From NCBI GenBank assembly GCA_030446305.1, contig JASUSA010000023.1, forward strand, positions 1 to 43,415: a stretch of 43,415 bases of DNA, given 5' to 3'. Made by a program: the position numbers and the translations under genes. Below, one piece after another: positions 9,572-16,783 of the stretch. Below the pieces are notes generated by a model that worked only from the letters and a program-made list of their open reading frames with translations, was not told the origin of the DNA and searched no databases. Each line of letters opens with the position of its first letter. Within the stretch, counting starts at the first letter, position 1. The stretch is from Clostridiales bacterium (GTDB taxonomy: Bacteria; Bacillota; Clostridia; Peptostreptococcales; Acidaminobacteraceae).

Positions 9572-10396
9572 TTATGCTGCAAGCTTTAAAGCTAGTAGTC
9601 TTTTATAGGTAGCAGGAGTTATCCACCCTAAAGCTCCATGACGTCTTTGGCGGTTATAATAAACTTCAATATATTCAAAAACAGCGAATTTAGCTTCATC
9701 TCTACTTCTAAAGTGATAAAAGTTAGTACATTCACACTTTAAACAGCTAAAGAAGTTTTCAGCACAGGCATTGTCATAAGGATTACCCCTACGGCTCATA
9801 CTCTGCCTTATATTATTGCTCTTTAAAAGACCTTTGAAATCCTTTGAACAGTATTGACTTCCTCTGTCAGAATGAAATATTAATCCTTTATTTGGTCTTT
9901 CTCTTTTTATTGCCATATTCATTGCATTTATTACAAGCTCTTTATTGATTCTATCTCCCATAGCATAGCCTACAACTTCCTTTGTACATAAATCCTTGAC
10001 TATGGCTGTGTAAAGCCAACCTTCTTCAGTCCAAAGATAGGTTATATCACCTACCCATACTGTATTAGGGACTGTTACATTAAAGTCTTGCTCTAGTAAA
10101 TTTGGTGCTGGAGGTAAATTGTGATTACTGTTGGTTGTTGCTTTCCATTTACGCTTGCGCTTTGATTTTATATCATTCTCCTTCATTATTTTATAAACTG
10201 TATTACGACTGCATGGGATAGTTTCTTTTACTTCTGCCCAGATAGGATCGACTCCCCACATAGGGTACTTTTTATGGACTTTTTCAATTATTTCTTTAAT
10301 CTTTTTCTGCCTTTTTGCTCGTTTTGAAAGTGGTCTATCTAGCCAGTCATAGTAACCGCTCCGGGACACTTCTAAGAGTATGCACATTTTCTCCAC
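9572..10396 (-). CDS. IS3-family transposase OrfB, DDE integrase catalytic part
   Basis: A 274-residue open frame with the retroviral-integrase-type core: D117 in VWVGDITYLW, D177 in IFHSDRGSQY and E213 in NACAENFFSCLK, giving the D-35-E spacing of IS3 transposases. It catalyses strand cleavage and transfer of the element. The first ATG at 10396 is probably not the true start. The frame is open upstream to at least the A-AAA-AAG slippery site at 10483-10489, where a -1 shift from OrfA would make the full OrfAB transposase and add residues such as SEKYEFIKANASGHSV. All three catalytic residues are present and no internal stop is seen, so the element may be active. Confidence 0.93.
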   Translation of the reverse strand: MEKMCILLEVSRSGYYDWLDRPLSKRAKRQKKIKEIIEKVHKKYPMWGVDPIWAEVKETIPCSRNTVYKIMKENDIKSKRKRKWKATTNSNHNLPPAPNLLEQDFNVTVPNTVWVGDITYLWTEEGWLYTAIVKDLCTKEVVGYAMGDRINKELVINAMNMAIKRERPNKGLIFHSDRGSQYCSKDFKGLLKSNNIRQSMSRRGNPYDNACAENFFSCLKCECTNFYHFRSRDEAKFAVFEYIEVYYNRQRRHGALGWITPATYKRLLALKLAA

Positions 10397-10446
10397 AGAA
10401 TGCCCGGATGCATTAGCTTTTATAAATTCATATTTCTCGCTAGCTG

Positions 10447-10737
10447 TTAATGATTCTGTGGTTTTACGAAAATGGCTACTGACTTTTTTAAAATTTCTAC
10501 TGTATCCTTTGTATATTCAAGTTCCTTTTTAAGTCTCTTGTTTTCAGCTTCAAGCTCAGCTAACTTCTTTGATGTAGCATCTTCTGGTTCTTTATTTGCT
10601 CTTATCCATCTTCTTAGAGCAGGCTCTGATACCCCTAAATCCTTTGCTACTTTACTTACAGCTCTACCTTTTTCTACCACCATTTTAACTGCATTTGCTT
10701 TGAATTCATCATCATACCTATTGTTATTACTTGACAT
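10447..10737 (-). CDS. IS3-family transposase OrfA (helix-turn-helix)
   Basis: A 96-residue protein with an N-terminal helix-turn-helix (YDDEFKANAVKMV, then VAKDLGVSEPALRRWIR), followed by a leucine-zipper-like coiled coil (LAELEAENKRLKKELEY). It recognises the terminal inverted repeats. The ATG at 10737 is preceded by AAGGGTG at good distance, so it is preferred over the in-frame GTG at 10746. Near the 3' end, 10483-10489 reads A-AAA-AAG on the minus strand, the classic IS3 -1 frameshift signal, which would fuse OrfA to OrfB. Without the shift it ends in KPQNH. Confidence 0.92.
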   Translation of the reverse strand: MSSNNNRYDDEFKANAVKMVVEKGRAVSKVAKDLGVSEPALRRWIRANKEPEDATSKKLAELEAENKRLKKELEYTKDTVEILKKSVAIFVKPQNH

Positions 10738-10835
10738 CTTTAACACCCTTTCATGATTTAATTATACAATCACGATTCTGTGTCCGTCAAACTTGGTATG
10801 AGGCAAGTACGTGCGGATTATAAGGGAGAAAGCGT

Positions 10836-12323
10836 ATGAAAATAACGGTGAACAAGGGTAAAGGCGTTCAAAATGAAATTGTCGCCTACTATCGGGAACG
10901 GATACTCTCAGAACAGTTTGAGCAGGGTGAAAAACTACCAACGGTCAGATCACTGGCATCAGCGCTTTCGGTGAGTCCGTTGACAGTGACAAGGGCTTAT
11001 AATAAGCTTGCCGATGAACAACTGGTTAGAATCGTACAGGGCAGCGGCACTTTTGTAATGACATCACCGGTTCATGAGCATGTCAATCGTGATTCGCAGG
11101 CAAATCGCTATGATTGGATGCTGACGATTGATGATAATTTAAGGCGAACACAATTTGCAGCGGCGTTTTCAGTGGAACATCTCACAAAAGGCTACAATAT
11201 GTTCACATCGCTGATGTACTGGGAAGAATATCCCTACCGCCAAATCAGACAATTGCTTGATAAAATTGTTGAAGAACATCCAGAAATCTTGTTTCAATAC
11301 AGTCCGGTAAGCGGCGATACAATTGCAAAAAGAGCGGTTGCCGACTATTTGCAGCACAGGGGTAATTTTAAAGTTAGAGGCGCAGAAGTCATGATAACAA
11401 GCGGCAGCCAGCAGGCACTCAATATCATTGCGAGAACGTTTATTAAACCGGGGGATACCGTTTTAATGGAGACGCCAACTTTCCCAGGCGCAATTGATGC
11501 GTTTCAGAATCAGGGCTGTACGATTTGTTCGATTCCAATGGAAGCCGATGGGATTGACATTACTTTACTGGAACAGGCTGTTGAAAAACATAGGCCTAAA
11601 CTGCTCTATTTAACGCCAAATCTTAACAATCCTACCGGCATTGTCACTTCTGATACCAAGCGTGAAATGATTCTCGACGTGGCGAAAAACGCTCAAATGC
11701 TGATTGTTGAGGATGACCCTTGGTCGGAACTGATAGATCGCAGACAGCCATTCAAATTATTAAAAGCTTACGATCCGGATGGTCATGTGATTCTCGTAAA
11801 GGGCTTTAGCAAGCTGGTTGGCCCGGGGTTTAGAGTGGGTGCTGTGATTGCGCAGGGGACAGTACTCAATAGGCTGATTACGGCAAAGGCAAACGCAGAT
11901 TTGGGCAGTCCTCTCCTGACGCAAAGACTGCTGGCGGAGATAGTGGCAACGGGTCTGCTTGAGCAAACGGCTGAAAAACTGAAAGTGACGATTAAGGAAA
12001 AACAGGCATTGTTGATGAAGACACTGCAAAGTGATGCGCCGGAGTATCTAAAATGGCAAATGCCTGATGGCGGCGTCAATCTTTGGCTGACACTGCCGGC
12101 TTATTTGAATACGGATACATTCTTAAAAGCCTACTGCCATCCCAACAATCTCACGATGCTGACAGGGCGACTTTGCTATCCAAATGAACCCATGTATAAT
12201 CAATGCAGAATGAGCTTTTCGGCACTTAAAAAAAATGAAATTGAACCAGCGGTTAAACTGTTCTGTCAATTGTTGAAAAATTATCACAGTGATTATCATC
12301 GTGATACAATAAATCCTCTTTGA
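10836..12323 (+). CDS. MocR/PdxR-type regulator (GntR winged helix + aminotransferase fold)
   Basis: A 495-residue fusion. Residues 1-75 are a GntR-type winged helix (GEKLPTVRSLASALSVSPLTVTRAYNKL). From about residue 110 is a fold-type I PLP aminotransferase domain, with NLNNPTG and the PLP lysine motif KGFSKLVGPGFRVG. Such proteins sense PLP or an amino-compound aldimine and control vitamin B6 or amine-related genes; some act as enzymes. AAGGGAG lies 6 nt before the ATG. Only 30 nt separate the start from the IS3 end, so the native upstream region has probably been replaced. No divergent target gene survives, so the regulon is unknown. The stop codon lies within a terminator hairpin. Confidence 0.88.
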   Translation: MKITVNKGKGVQNEIVAYYRERILSEQFEQGEKLPTVRSLASALSVSPLTVTRAYNKLADEQLVRIVQGSGTFVMTSPVHEHVNRDSQANRYDWMLTIDDNLRRTQFAAAFSVEHLTKGYNMFTSLMYWEEYPYRQIRQLLDKIVEEHPEILFQYSPVSGDTIAKRAVADYLQHRGNFKVRGAEVMITSGSQQALNIIARTFIKPGDTVLMETPTFPGAIDAFQNQGCTICSIPMEADGIDITLLEQAVEKHRPKLLYLTPNLNNPTGIVTSDTKREMILDVAKNAQMLIVEDDPWSELIDRRQPFKLLKAYDPDGHVILVKGFSKLVGPGFRVGAVIAQGTVLNRLITAKANADLGSPLLTQRLLAEIVATGLLEQTAEKLKVTIKEKQALLMKTLQSDAPEYLKWQMPDGGVNLWLTLPAYLNTDTFLKAYCHPNNLTMLTGRLCYPNEPMYNQCRMSFSALKKNEIEPAVKLFCQLLKNYHSDYHRDTINPL

Positions 12324-12334
12324 GGATTTTTTTT
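12311..12334 (+). terminator. Intrinsic terminator overlapping the MocR stop codon
   Basis: AAATCCTC (12311-12318) pairs perfectly with GAGGATTT (12322-12329) around a TTT loop and continues as a T tract to 12334. The TGA stop lies within the hairpin. Confidence 0.9.
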
Positions 12335-12426
12335 ATGGGATTCTTTCAGTTTTAAACCTTAGAAATGCGTTGAATGAAGCCGAAGAAAGGAAGAAAGACG
12401 GTTATGTGCACATTTGTGTTAAATAA

Positions 12427-12443
12427 TTGGCAAGGATTTTGCA
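12427..12443 (+). promoter_or_regulatory. Sigma-54 (-24/-12) promoter for the maoC-bcd-etfBA operon
   Basis: TTGGCAAGGATTTTGCA matches the sigma-54 consensus (TTGGCACG-N4-TTGCA) with GG at 12429-12430 and GC at 12441-12442 at exactly the required spacing; only the C before the G differs. A sigma-54 activator gene lies at the end of the same cluster (16784-18184). Predicted transcription start is about 12454, giving a leader of roughly 690 nt. A small palindrome, ATGTGCACAT, sits just upstream at 12404-12413. Confidence 0.7.
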
Positions 12444-12453
12444 TAATGTTTTA

Positions 12454-13102
12454 ATGTGCCAAAAAAGATGAGAAGGAGGTTTGGGGAGAAAACACCAAAG
12501 TGGTGATAAACGCTGTCAGAAAATATCAAGAAAGATAGAAACGCAGTGGTGTGCAGAAAGTCGTTGGGAGACAGAATGCACGAAAGGTATTCGGTATAAA
12601 AATTTGAATTTGGGAAACATCAAAATGACTCGGCATATGGGGTCTGAAACGCTTGCGATTACGGGCGTGAAGTGTACAAAGAGAAGGTGCTTTAAATGGA
12701 CCTCATCAATAAAGTAGTCTTGCTAAAAGTGATGTTTGAGGACGCCGGAGCCAAGGTGAAAATAATCGCGGCATTAGCCTTTATTCCGGAAGAGATCTGC
12801 AATGGCAAGGCAACAGTTTCCTGAAAAATGTAAAGTGTTTTATAAGAAGCACGAACATTATCAAATTTGAAACAAATATTGATGGTAGGGATAGTGAAAG
12901 CCAATTTTGTTAAGAAGAAAATTAACAATTCCAACGGGTTTAGAGAAATTATCAAAATAGAGACACGATTCTCGATATTGAGACAAATGGAAAGGCCATC
13001 AAAACATGATGAAATGTCGCAGACGAAGTTGCTGAAGAAAATGACAGTGCGTTATCAATCGATGTCGCAGCAACGGTATTTTAAAACACATTAAACAGTT
13101 GC
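12454..13102 (+). other. Long leader without an intact gene
   Basis: Between the sigma-54 promoter and maoC there are about 690 nt with no convincing gene. A perfect AGGAGGT occurs at 12474-12480, but the TTG immediately after it is too close for normal initiation, and the frames downstream are broken by many stops. Short stretches look protein-like in changing frames (for example KVKIIAALAFIPEE near 12755 and VAEENDSALSIDVAATVF near 13030), which suggests a decayed gene. I do not recognise the ancestor. Confidence 0.4.
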
Positions 13103-13122
13103 GCAAATACACAGCTATTTGC
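13103..13122 (+). promoter_or_regulatory. Inverted repeat GCAAATA-N6-TATTTGC before maoC
   Basis: Perfect 7-bp arms (13103-13109 and 13116-13122) end 21 nt before the maoC start codon and just before its AGGAG. The same arms recur in the leader of the sigma-54 activator at 16731-16751. It may be a binding site for that activator or an RNA hairpin affecting translation. Confidence 0.45.
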
Positions 13123-13143
13123 AAGGTGAAAGGAGCAAATCAT

Positions 13144-13584
13144 ATGACTTTATTTAGAGATCCCTCAATGGACGGTTTTACGTTAGCAGAAATGTCAATT
13201 GGCGACAAAGCATTTATTGAAAAGACGATATCTGAATTTGATATCTACAGCTTTGCAGGTGCAACAGGTGATTTCAACGTTGCCCATATCAATGCAGAAC
13301 GTGCAAAAGAAAATCGTTTTGGCGTGAGAATCGCACATGGCGCATTAACAGCCGGTCTCATTTCAACGGTTGTCGGCATGAAACTCCCCGGTGAAGGATG
13401 CCTTTACATCAGCCAAAATTCGAAATTTGTCAGACCAGTCATGATTGGTGATACGATTCACGCAGAAGTTGAAGTCATTGCCAAATTGGAAGAAAAAAAC
13501 CGCGTGGTTTTAAAAGCGACGTGTACGAACCAGAGAGGTGAAGTCGTATTGGCTGGCGAGGCAGTCATGATGCCTAAAAAATAG
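13144..13584 (+). CDS. MaoC-like (R)-specific enoyl-CoA hydratase, hotdog fold
   Basis: A 146-residue single-hotdog protein, the usual length for PhaJ/MaoC-type hydratases. The catalytic signature is D43 and H48 in ATGDFNVAHINAERA, close to the hydratase-2 motif (GDxNPxH). It would reversibly hydrate a 2-enoyl-CoA to the (R)-3-hydroxyacyl-CoA. The ATG at 13144 follows AAAGGAGCAAATCAT at ideal distance; an in-frame upstream start lacks a ribosome binding site. It leads an operon with acyl-CoA dehydrogenase and EtfBA, so its likely role is to supply or drain crotonyl-CoA or another short enoyl-CoA, in place of crotonase. A related hotdog ammonia-lyase activity on 3-aminoacyl-CoA cannot be excluded from sequence alone. 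Confidence 0.82.
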   Translation: MTLFRDPSMDGFTLAEMSIGDKAFIEKTISEFDIYSFAGATGDFNVAHINAERAKENRFGVRIAHGALTAGLISTVVGMKLPGEGCLYISQNSKFVRPVMIGDTIHAEVEVIAKLEEKNRVVLKATCTNQRGEVVLAGEAVMMPKK

Positions 13585-13635
13585 GCCATCAGTTACGATA
13601 TCTTGAGCAGTTAGATTATCAGAAGGAGAGCGGCA

Positions 13636-14772
13636 ATGGATTTTAAATTATCAGAGGCACAGGAAATGCTAAAGAAGGTGGCAAGATCGTTCGCAGAAAA
13701 CGAAGTGGCGCCAATTGCAGCCGAAATTGATAAGACGGGACGATTCCCCAGAGAGACTTTTGAGAAGATGACAGAAGTGATGTTCACAGGGATTGGAACG
13801 CCTGAAGCTTATGGCGGTGCAGGCGGCGGCGATACAGAAAAGGTCATCGTCGTATCGGAATTGGCGAAGAAGTGTGCGGCAACAGCAGCCATTCTCTCAA
13901 TCCACACAATCTTTGCACAAGTCATTCAAAAATACGGAACGGAAGCACAAAAAGAAAAATACTTGCCGCAGGTTGCAAGCGGCGGCTGCTTAGGCGCTTT
14001 TGCCCTGACTGAGCCAAATGCGGGATCTGATGCAGGTGCGGCAAAGACAACGGCTGTACTGGACGGTGATGCATATGTCATTAACGGTACAAAATGCTTT
14101 ATCTCCGGCGGCGGACAAGCACAGTTTGTAGCGGTGTTTGCGCTTACCGATCCTACTAAGGGACTTAAAGGTCTCTCATGTATCGTCGTCGAAAAGGGAA
14201 CGCCTGGATTTACCATCGGCAAAATTGAAGAAAAAATGGGTATTCACGGTTCAGAGACCGTGGAGCTCATCTTTGACAATTGCAGGGTACCAAAAGAAAA
14301 TTTAGTCGGCAAGGAAGGCAAAGGCTTTGGTATGGCCATGGTGGCACTGGACGGTGCGAGAATTGGCGTAGCAGCGCAGGCACTTGGCATTGCCGAAGGT
14401 GCACTGGAAGAGAGCGTCAAGTATATGAAAACGCGTGTTCAATTTGGCAAACCACTAACGGCTCTGCAAGGGCTCACATGGTATATTTCTGATATGGCAA
14501 CGAAAATAGAAGCGGCTAAATGGCTTGTTTACTACGCTGCCTACTTGAAAGAAACGGGACAGCCGCATACGAAAGAAGCGGCAATGGCAAAATTGAACGC
14601 TTCGGAAACAGCAAGGTTTGTAACCAATCTGGCACTGCAGATCCACGGTGGCTATGGGTATATGCAAGATTACCCTCTGGAAAGAATGTACCGGGATGCT
14701 AAGATTACAGAAATTTATGAAGGTACTTCAGAAATTCATAAACTTGTCATATCGAGATCTGTGTTGAGCTAG
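13636..14772 (+). CDS. bcd: Short-chain acyl-CoA (butyryl-CoA) dehydrogenase
   Basis: A 378-residue acyl-CoA dehydrogenase of standard length: N-terminal helical domain, middle beta domain with FALTEPNAGSDAG, and C-terminal helical domain ending in YEGTSEIHKLVISR. E362 of the YEG motif is at the position of the catalytic base in the MCAD/Bcd group. It interconverts a short acyl-CoA and its 2-enoyl-CoA with FAD. The directly following etfB and etfA point to a Bcd-EtfAB complex as in clostridia, where crotonyl-CoA reduction by NADH can be coupled to ferredoxin reduction (family knowledge). GAAGGAGAGCGGCA precedes the ATG. Substrate chain length is inferred from context. Confidence 0.9.
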   Translation: MDFKLSEAQEMLKKVARSFAENEVAPIAAEIDKTGRFPRETFEKMTEVMFTGIGTPEAYGGAGGGDTEKVIVVSELAKKCAATAAILSIHTIFAQVIQKYGTEAQKEKYLPQVASGGCLGAFALTEPNAGSDAGAAKTTAVLDGDAYVINGTKCFISGGGQAQFVAVFALTDPTKGLKGLSCIVVEKGTPGFTIGKIEEKMGIHGSETVELIFDNCRVPKENLVGKEGKGFGMAMVALDGARIGVAAQALGIAEGALEESVKYMKTRVQFGKPLTALQGLTWYISDMATKIEAAKWLVYYAAYLKETGQPHTKEAAMAKLNASETARFVTNLALQIHGGYGYMQDYPLERMYRDAKITEIYEGTSEIHKLVISRSVLS

Positions 14773-14780
14773 GAGGAGAC

Positions 14781-15575
14781 ATGAAAATTATTGTATGTTT
14801 AAAGCAGGTACCAGATACCAATGAAGTCCGTATCAATCAGGAAACGGGAACGCTGATCAGAGATGGCGTGCCGAGTATCATCAATCCCGATGATAAAAAT
14901 GCACTTGAAGAAGCGCTGCGCATTAAAGCGGCACATGACTGCACTGTAACGGTGATCAGCATGGGACCGCCTCAAGCAAAGGATGCCCTAAAAGAAGCAC
15001 TTGCAATGGGTGCGGATGAAGCAATCCTCTTAAGCGATCGGGCATTTGGCGGTTCAGACACATGGGCGACAGCAACAGTTTTGGCTGCGGCCATTGAAAA
15101 GATCGGGTCCTACGATATTATTCTGTGCGGCAGACAGGCAATTGACGGCGACACAGCACAAGTAGGTCCTGAAATCGCAGAGTTTCTAAATATACCACAA
15201 GTAACCTATGCTAAAAAAATTGATTTCAAAGATGGTAAAGCCATTGTGACGCGGTACACGGAGACCGGAGATTATGTTATCGAGAGTAAAATGCCGGTAC
15301 TGTTAACCGCAATAAAAGAATTGAATGTTCCCAGATATCCGACAGTCAAGGGTATTCTCAACGCGTATGCGCCCGGCAGTGACAATATCAGCGTGTGGGG
15401 AATTGACGATTTAACCATCGATGCTACCCAAATCGGTTTAAAGGGATCACCCACAAATGTGTATAAGTCCTTTGTACCGACAAAATCTAAAACAAATGAG
15501 ATGATTGATGGCCTGAACGGAAAAGAAAAAGCGGCTAAGCTCATTGGCAAACTATCAGATCTGAAGTTAATTTAG
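14781..15575 (+). CDS. etfB: Electron transfer flavoprotein, beta subunit
   Basis: A 264-residue EtfB of usual length, starting MKIIVCLKQVPDTNEV, with the conserved loops GRQAIDGDTAQVGPEIAEFLN and RYTETGDYVIESK. With EtfA it carries electrons between NADH or other donors and acyl-CoA dehydrogenase. The DGDTAQVGPE segment lines the second nucleotide site, which holds AMP in classical ETFs and FAD in bifurcating ones. It follows bcd by 8 nt with AGGAGG at the bcd stop and precedes etfA closely, a polycistronic arrangement. The bifurcating type is inferred from the clostridial Bcd-EtfBA order, not proven by residues I can score here. Confidence 0.93.
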   Translation: MKIIVCLKQVPDTNEVRINQETGTLIRDGVPSIINPDDKNALEEALRIKAAHDCTVTVISMGPPQAKDALKEALAMGADEAILLSDRAFGGSDTWATATVLAAAIEKIGSYDIILCGRQAIDGDTAQVGPEIAEFLNIPQVTYAKKIDFKDGKAIVTRYTETGDYVIESKMPVLLTAIKELNVPRYPTVKGILNAYAPGSDNISVWGIDDLTIDATQIGLKGSPTNVYKSFVPTKSKTNEMIDGLNGKEKAAKLIGKLSDLKLI

Positions 15576-15589
15576 GAGGCGGAACATTG

Positions 15590-16627
15590 ATGAGGCGAAA
15601 AGTAAATCAGGCAATTAATCTCAGTGATTACAAAGATATATGGGTGATTGGCGAACAGAGAGAAGGCAAAATCCATCCGGTTACGACAGAATTAATCGGT
15701 GAAGCCAAAAAGCTTGCCGAGGGAACGGCAAATCAAGTAATGGCAGTTGTAGCAGGGCACAAAATTGAAGAAGAGGTTGAAAAACTATTATATTATGGCG
15801 TCGACAAAGTTTACTACATCAACTCACCCCTCCTTGAGACTTTCTCAACTGATGGGTATTCAAAGGCGATTGCCGAATTGATCCTTGAAAAGAAACCTGA
15901 AATTGTGCTAGTCGGTGCAACATCCATCGGCAGAGATATCGGACCGAGACTGGCTGCAAAGATAGGTACCGGGCTCGTTGCCGACTGCACGAAGCTGGAG
16001 ATTGACCCAAGTGACGGCAAACTGCTGCAAACGAGACCGGCTTTTGGCGGCAATCTCATGGCGACGATTATCTGTCCGAAAAACCGACCTCAAATGGCAA
16101 CGGTAAGGCCGGGCGTTATGAAAAAAGCAGTTCATGAAGCAAATGCTGTGGGCATCGTGGAAACTGTTTCACCGACTTTGAAAGCGGAAGACATTGCTGC
16201 AAGGGTAGTCGAAATGATTCAAAGCGGCAAAAAGCGCGTCAATTTAACAGATGCAAAGATTATCGTCTCCGGCGGCAGAGGCATTAAAGGACCGGAAGGC
16301 TTTGATCTCATCAAAGCACTCGCTGATAAATTAGGCGGTGAAGTGGGCTCTTCCAGAGCTTGTGTAGACTGTGGCTGGATCGATCACATGCACCAAGTCG
16401 GTCAAACAGGTACGACGGTAAGACCGGTTGTCTATATCGCATGCGGGATTTCTGGTGCAATACAGCATTTAGCCGGCATGAGCGATTCTGATTACATCAT
16501 TGCCATTAATACTGACCCGGAAGCACCAATCTTTAAAGTCTGTGATTATGGCATTGTCGGGGATCTCAAAGAAGTGATCCCTGCAATGATGGAAGAAGTT
16601 GACAAATTAAACGTATTTGAACTGTAA
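15590..16627 (+). CDS. etfA: Electron transfer flavoprotein, alpha subunit
   Basis: A 345-residue EtfA. The N-terminal domain spans about 1-200. The C-terminal FAD domain contains SGGRGIKGPEGFD, SRACVDCGWIDH, QVGQTGTTVRP, YIACGISGAIQHLAGM and AINTDPEAPIF, the standard FAD-binding series. It pairs with EtfB and docks on the acyl-CoA dehydrogenase. AGGAGG at the etfB stop lies 10 nt from the ATG at 15590 and 7 nt from an in-frame TTG at 15587; I chose ATG. It is the last gene of the maoC-bcd-etfBA operon; the sigma-54 activator downstream has its own promoter. Confidence 0.93.
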   Translation: MRRKVNQAINLSDYKDIWVIGEQREGKIHPVTTELIGEAKKLAEGTANQVMAVVAGHKIEEEVEKLLYYGVDKVYYINSPLLETFSTDGYSKAIAELILEKKPEIVLVGATSIGRDIGPRLAAKIGTGLVADCTKLEIDPSDGKLLQTRPAFGGNLMATIICPKNRPQMATVRPGVMKKAVHEANAVGIVETVSPTLKAEDIAARVVEMIQSGKKRVNLTDAKIIVSGGRGIKGPEGFDLIKALADKLGGEVGSSRACVDCGWIDHMHQVGQTGTTVRPVVYIACGISGAIQHLAGMSDSDYIIAINTDPEAPIFKVCDYGIVGDLKEVIPAMMEEVDKLNVFEL

Positions 16628-16662
16628 AATGACGTATCCTAAAGGTTACTTATGATCCAAAA

Positions 16663-16678
16663 AAGGCTGTACAGCCTT
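16663..16678. promoter_or_regulatory. Perfect 16-bp palindrome upstream of the activator promoter
   Basis: AAGGCTGTACAGCCTT is perfectly self-complementary, lies 35 nt after the etfA stop and ends 13 nt before the -35 box at 16692. No T tract follows, so an operator is as likely as a weak terminator. Confidence 0.45.
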
Positions 16679-16691
16679 GAAATTACTGGTC

Positions 16692-16720
16692 TTGAAGTTT
16701 TTCCATCCAATTGTTATACT
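16692..16720 (+). promoter_or_regulatory. Sigma-A-type promoter of the sigma-54 activator gene
   Basis: TTGAAG (16692-16697), a 17-nt spacer and TATACT (16715-16720) make a good housekeeping promoter. The predicted start near 16727 places the inverted repeat at 16730-16752 directly downstream of it. Confidence 0.65.
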
Positions 16721-16729
16721 GATAAAGTA

Positions 16730-16752
16730 GGCAAATACTAAAGGTATTTGCC
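16730..16752 (+). promoter_or_regulatory. Inverted repeat GGCAAATAC-N5-GTATTTGCC in the activator leader
   Basis: Perfect 9-bp arms flank TAAAG just after the predicted transcription start. The core arms GCAAATA/TATTTGC are the same as at 13103-13122. The location suits autoregulation by an operator or leader hairpin. Confidence 0.55.
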
Positions 16753-16783
16753 TGCTTTAAAATTTTATTTGGGGTTGGGAAAA

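Larger units (their letters stand above)
9341..10805 (-). mobile_element. IS3-family insertion sequence, about 1465 bp
   Basis: The element carries orfA and orfB on the minus strand. The ends form imperfect 26-bp inverted repeats, both starting with TG and ending in GGACAC, with a shared pattern TGnnnCATnCCnnGTTT before GGACAC. This is the spacing typical of the IS3 subgroup. The flanking triplets are AGC (left) and AGT (right), so there is no exact 3-bp target duplication. The heptamer TGAGGCA occurs in direct orientation at 9341-9347 and 10799-10805; if it were the target duplication, the element would be 9348-10798. The left end lies inside the surface-protein gene. Confidence 0.9.

Noticed and set aside
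10793-10821. Hybrid promoter formed by the IS3 end (TTGGTA) and flanking DNA (GATTAT)
   Set aside because: Both boxes match only 4 of 6 and the predicted start would leave almost no leader before the MocR ribosome binding site.
12481-12717. 78-codon frame with AGGAGGT next to its TTG
   Set aside because: The Shine-Dalgarno directly abuts the start codon with no spacer, and the product has no recognisable features; treated as part of a decayed leader.
12867-13094. 75-codon frame before maoC
   Set aside because: Basic, featureless sequence with no ribosome binding site; a competing frame shows equally protein-like fragments, so coding is unproven.
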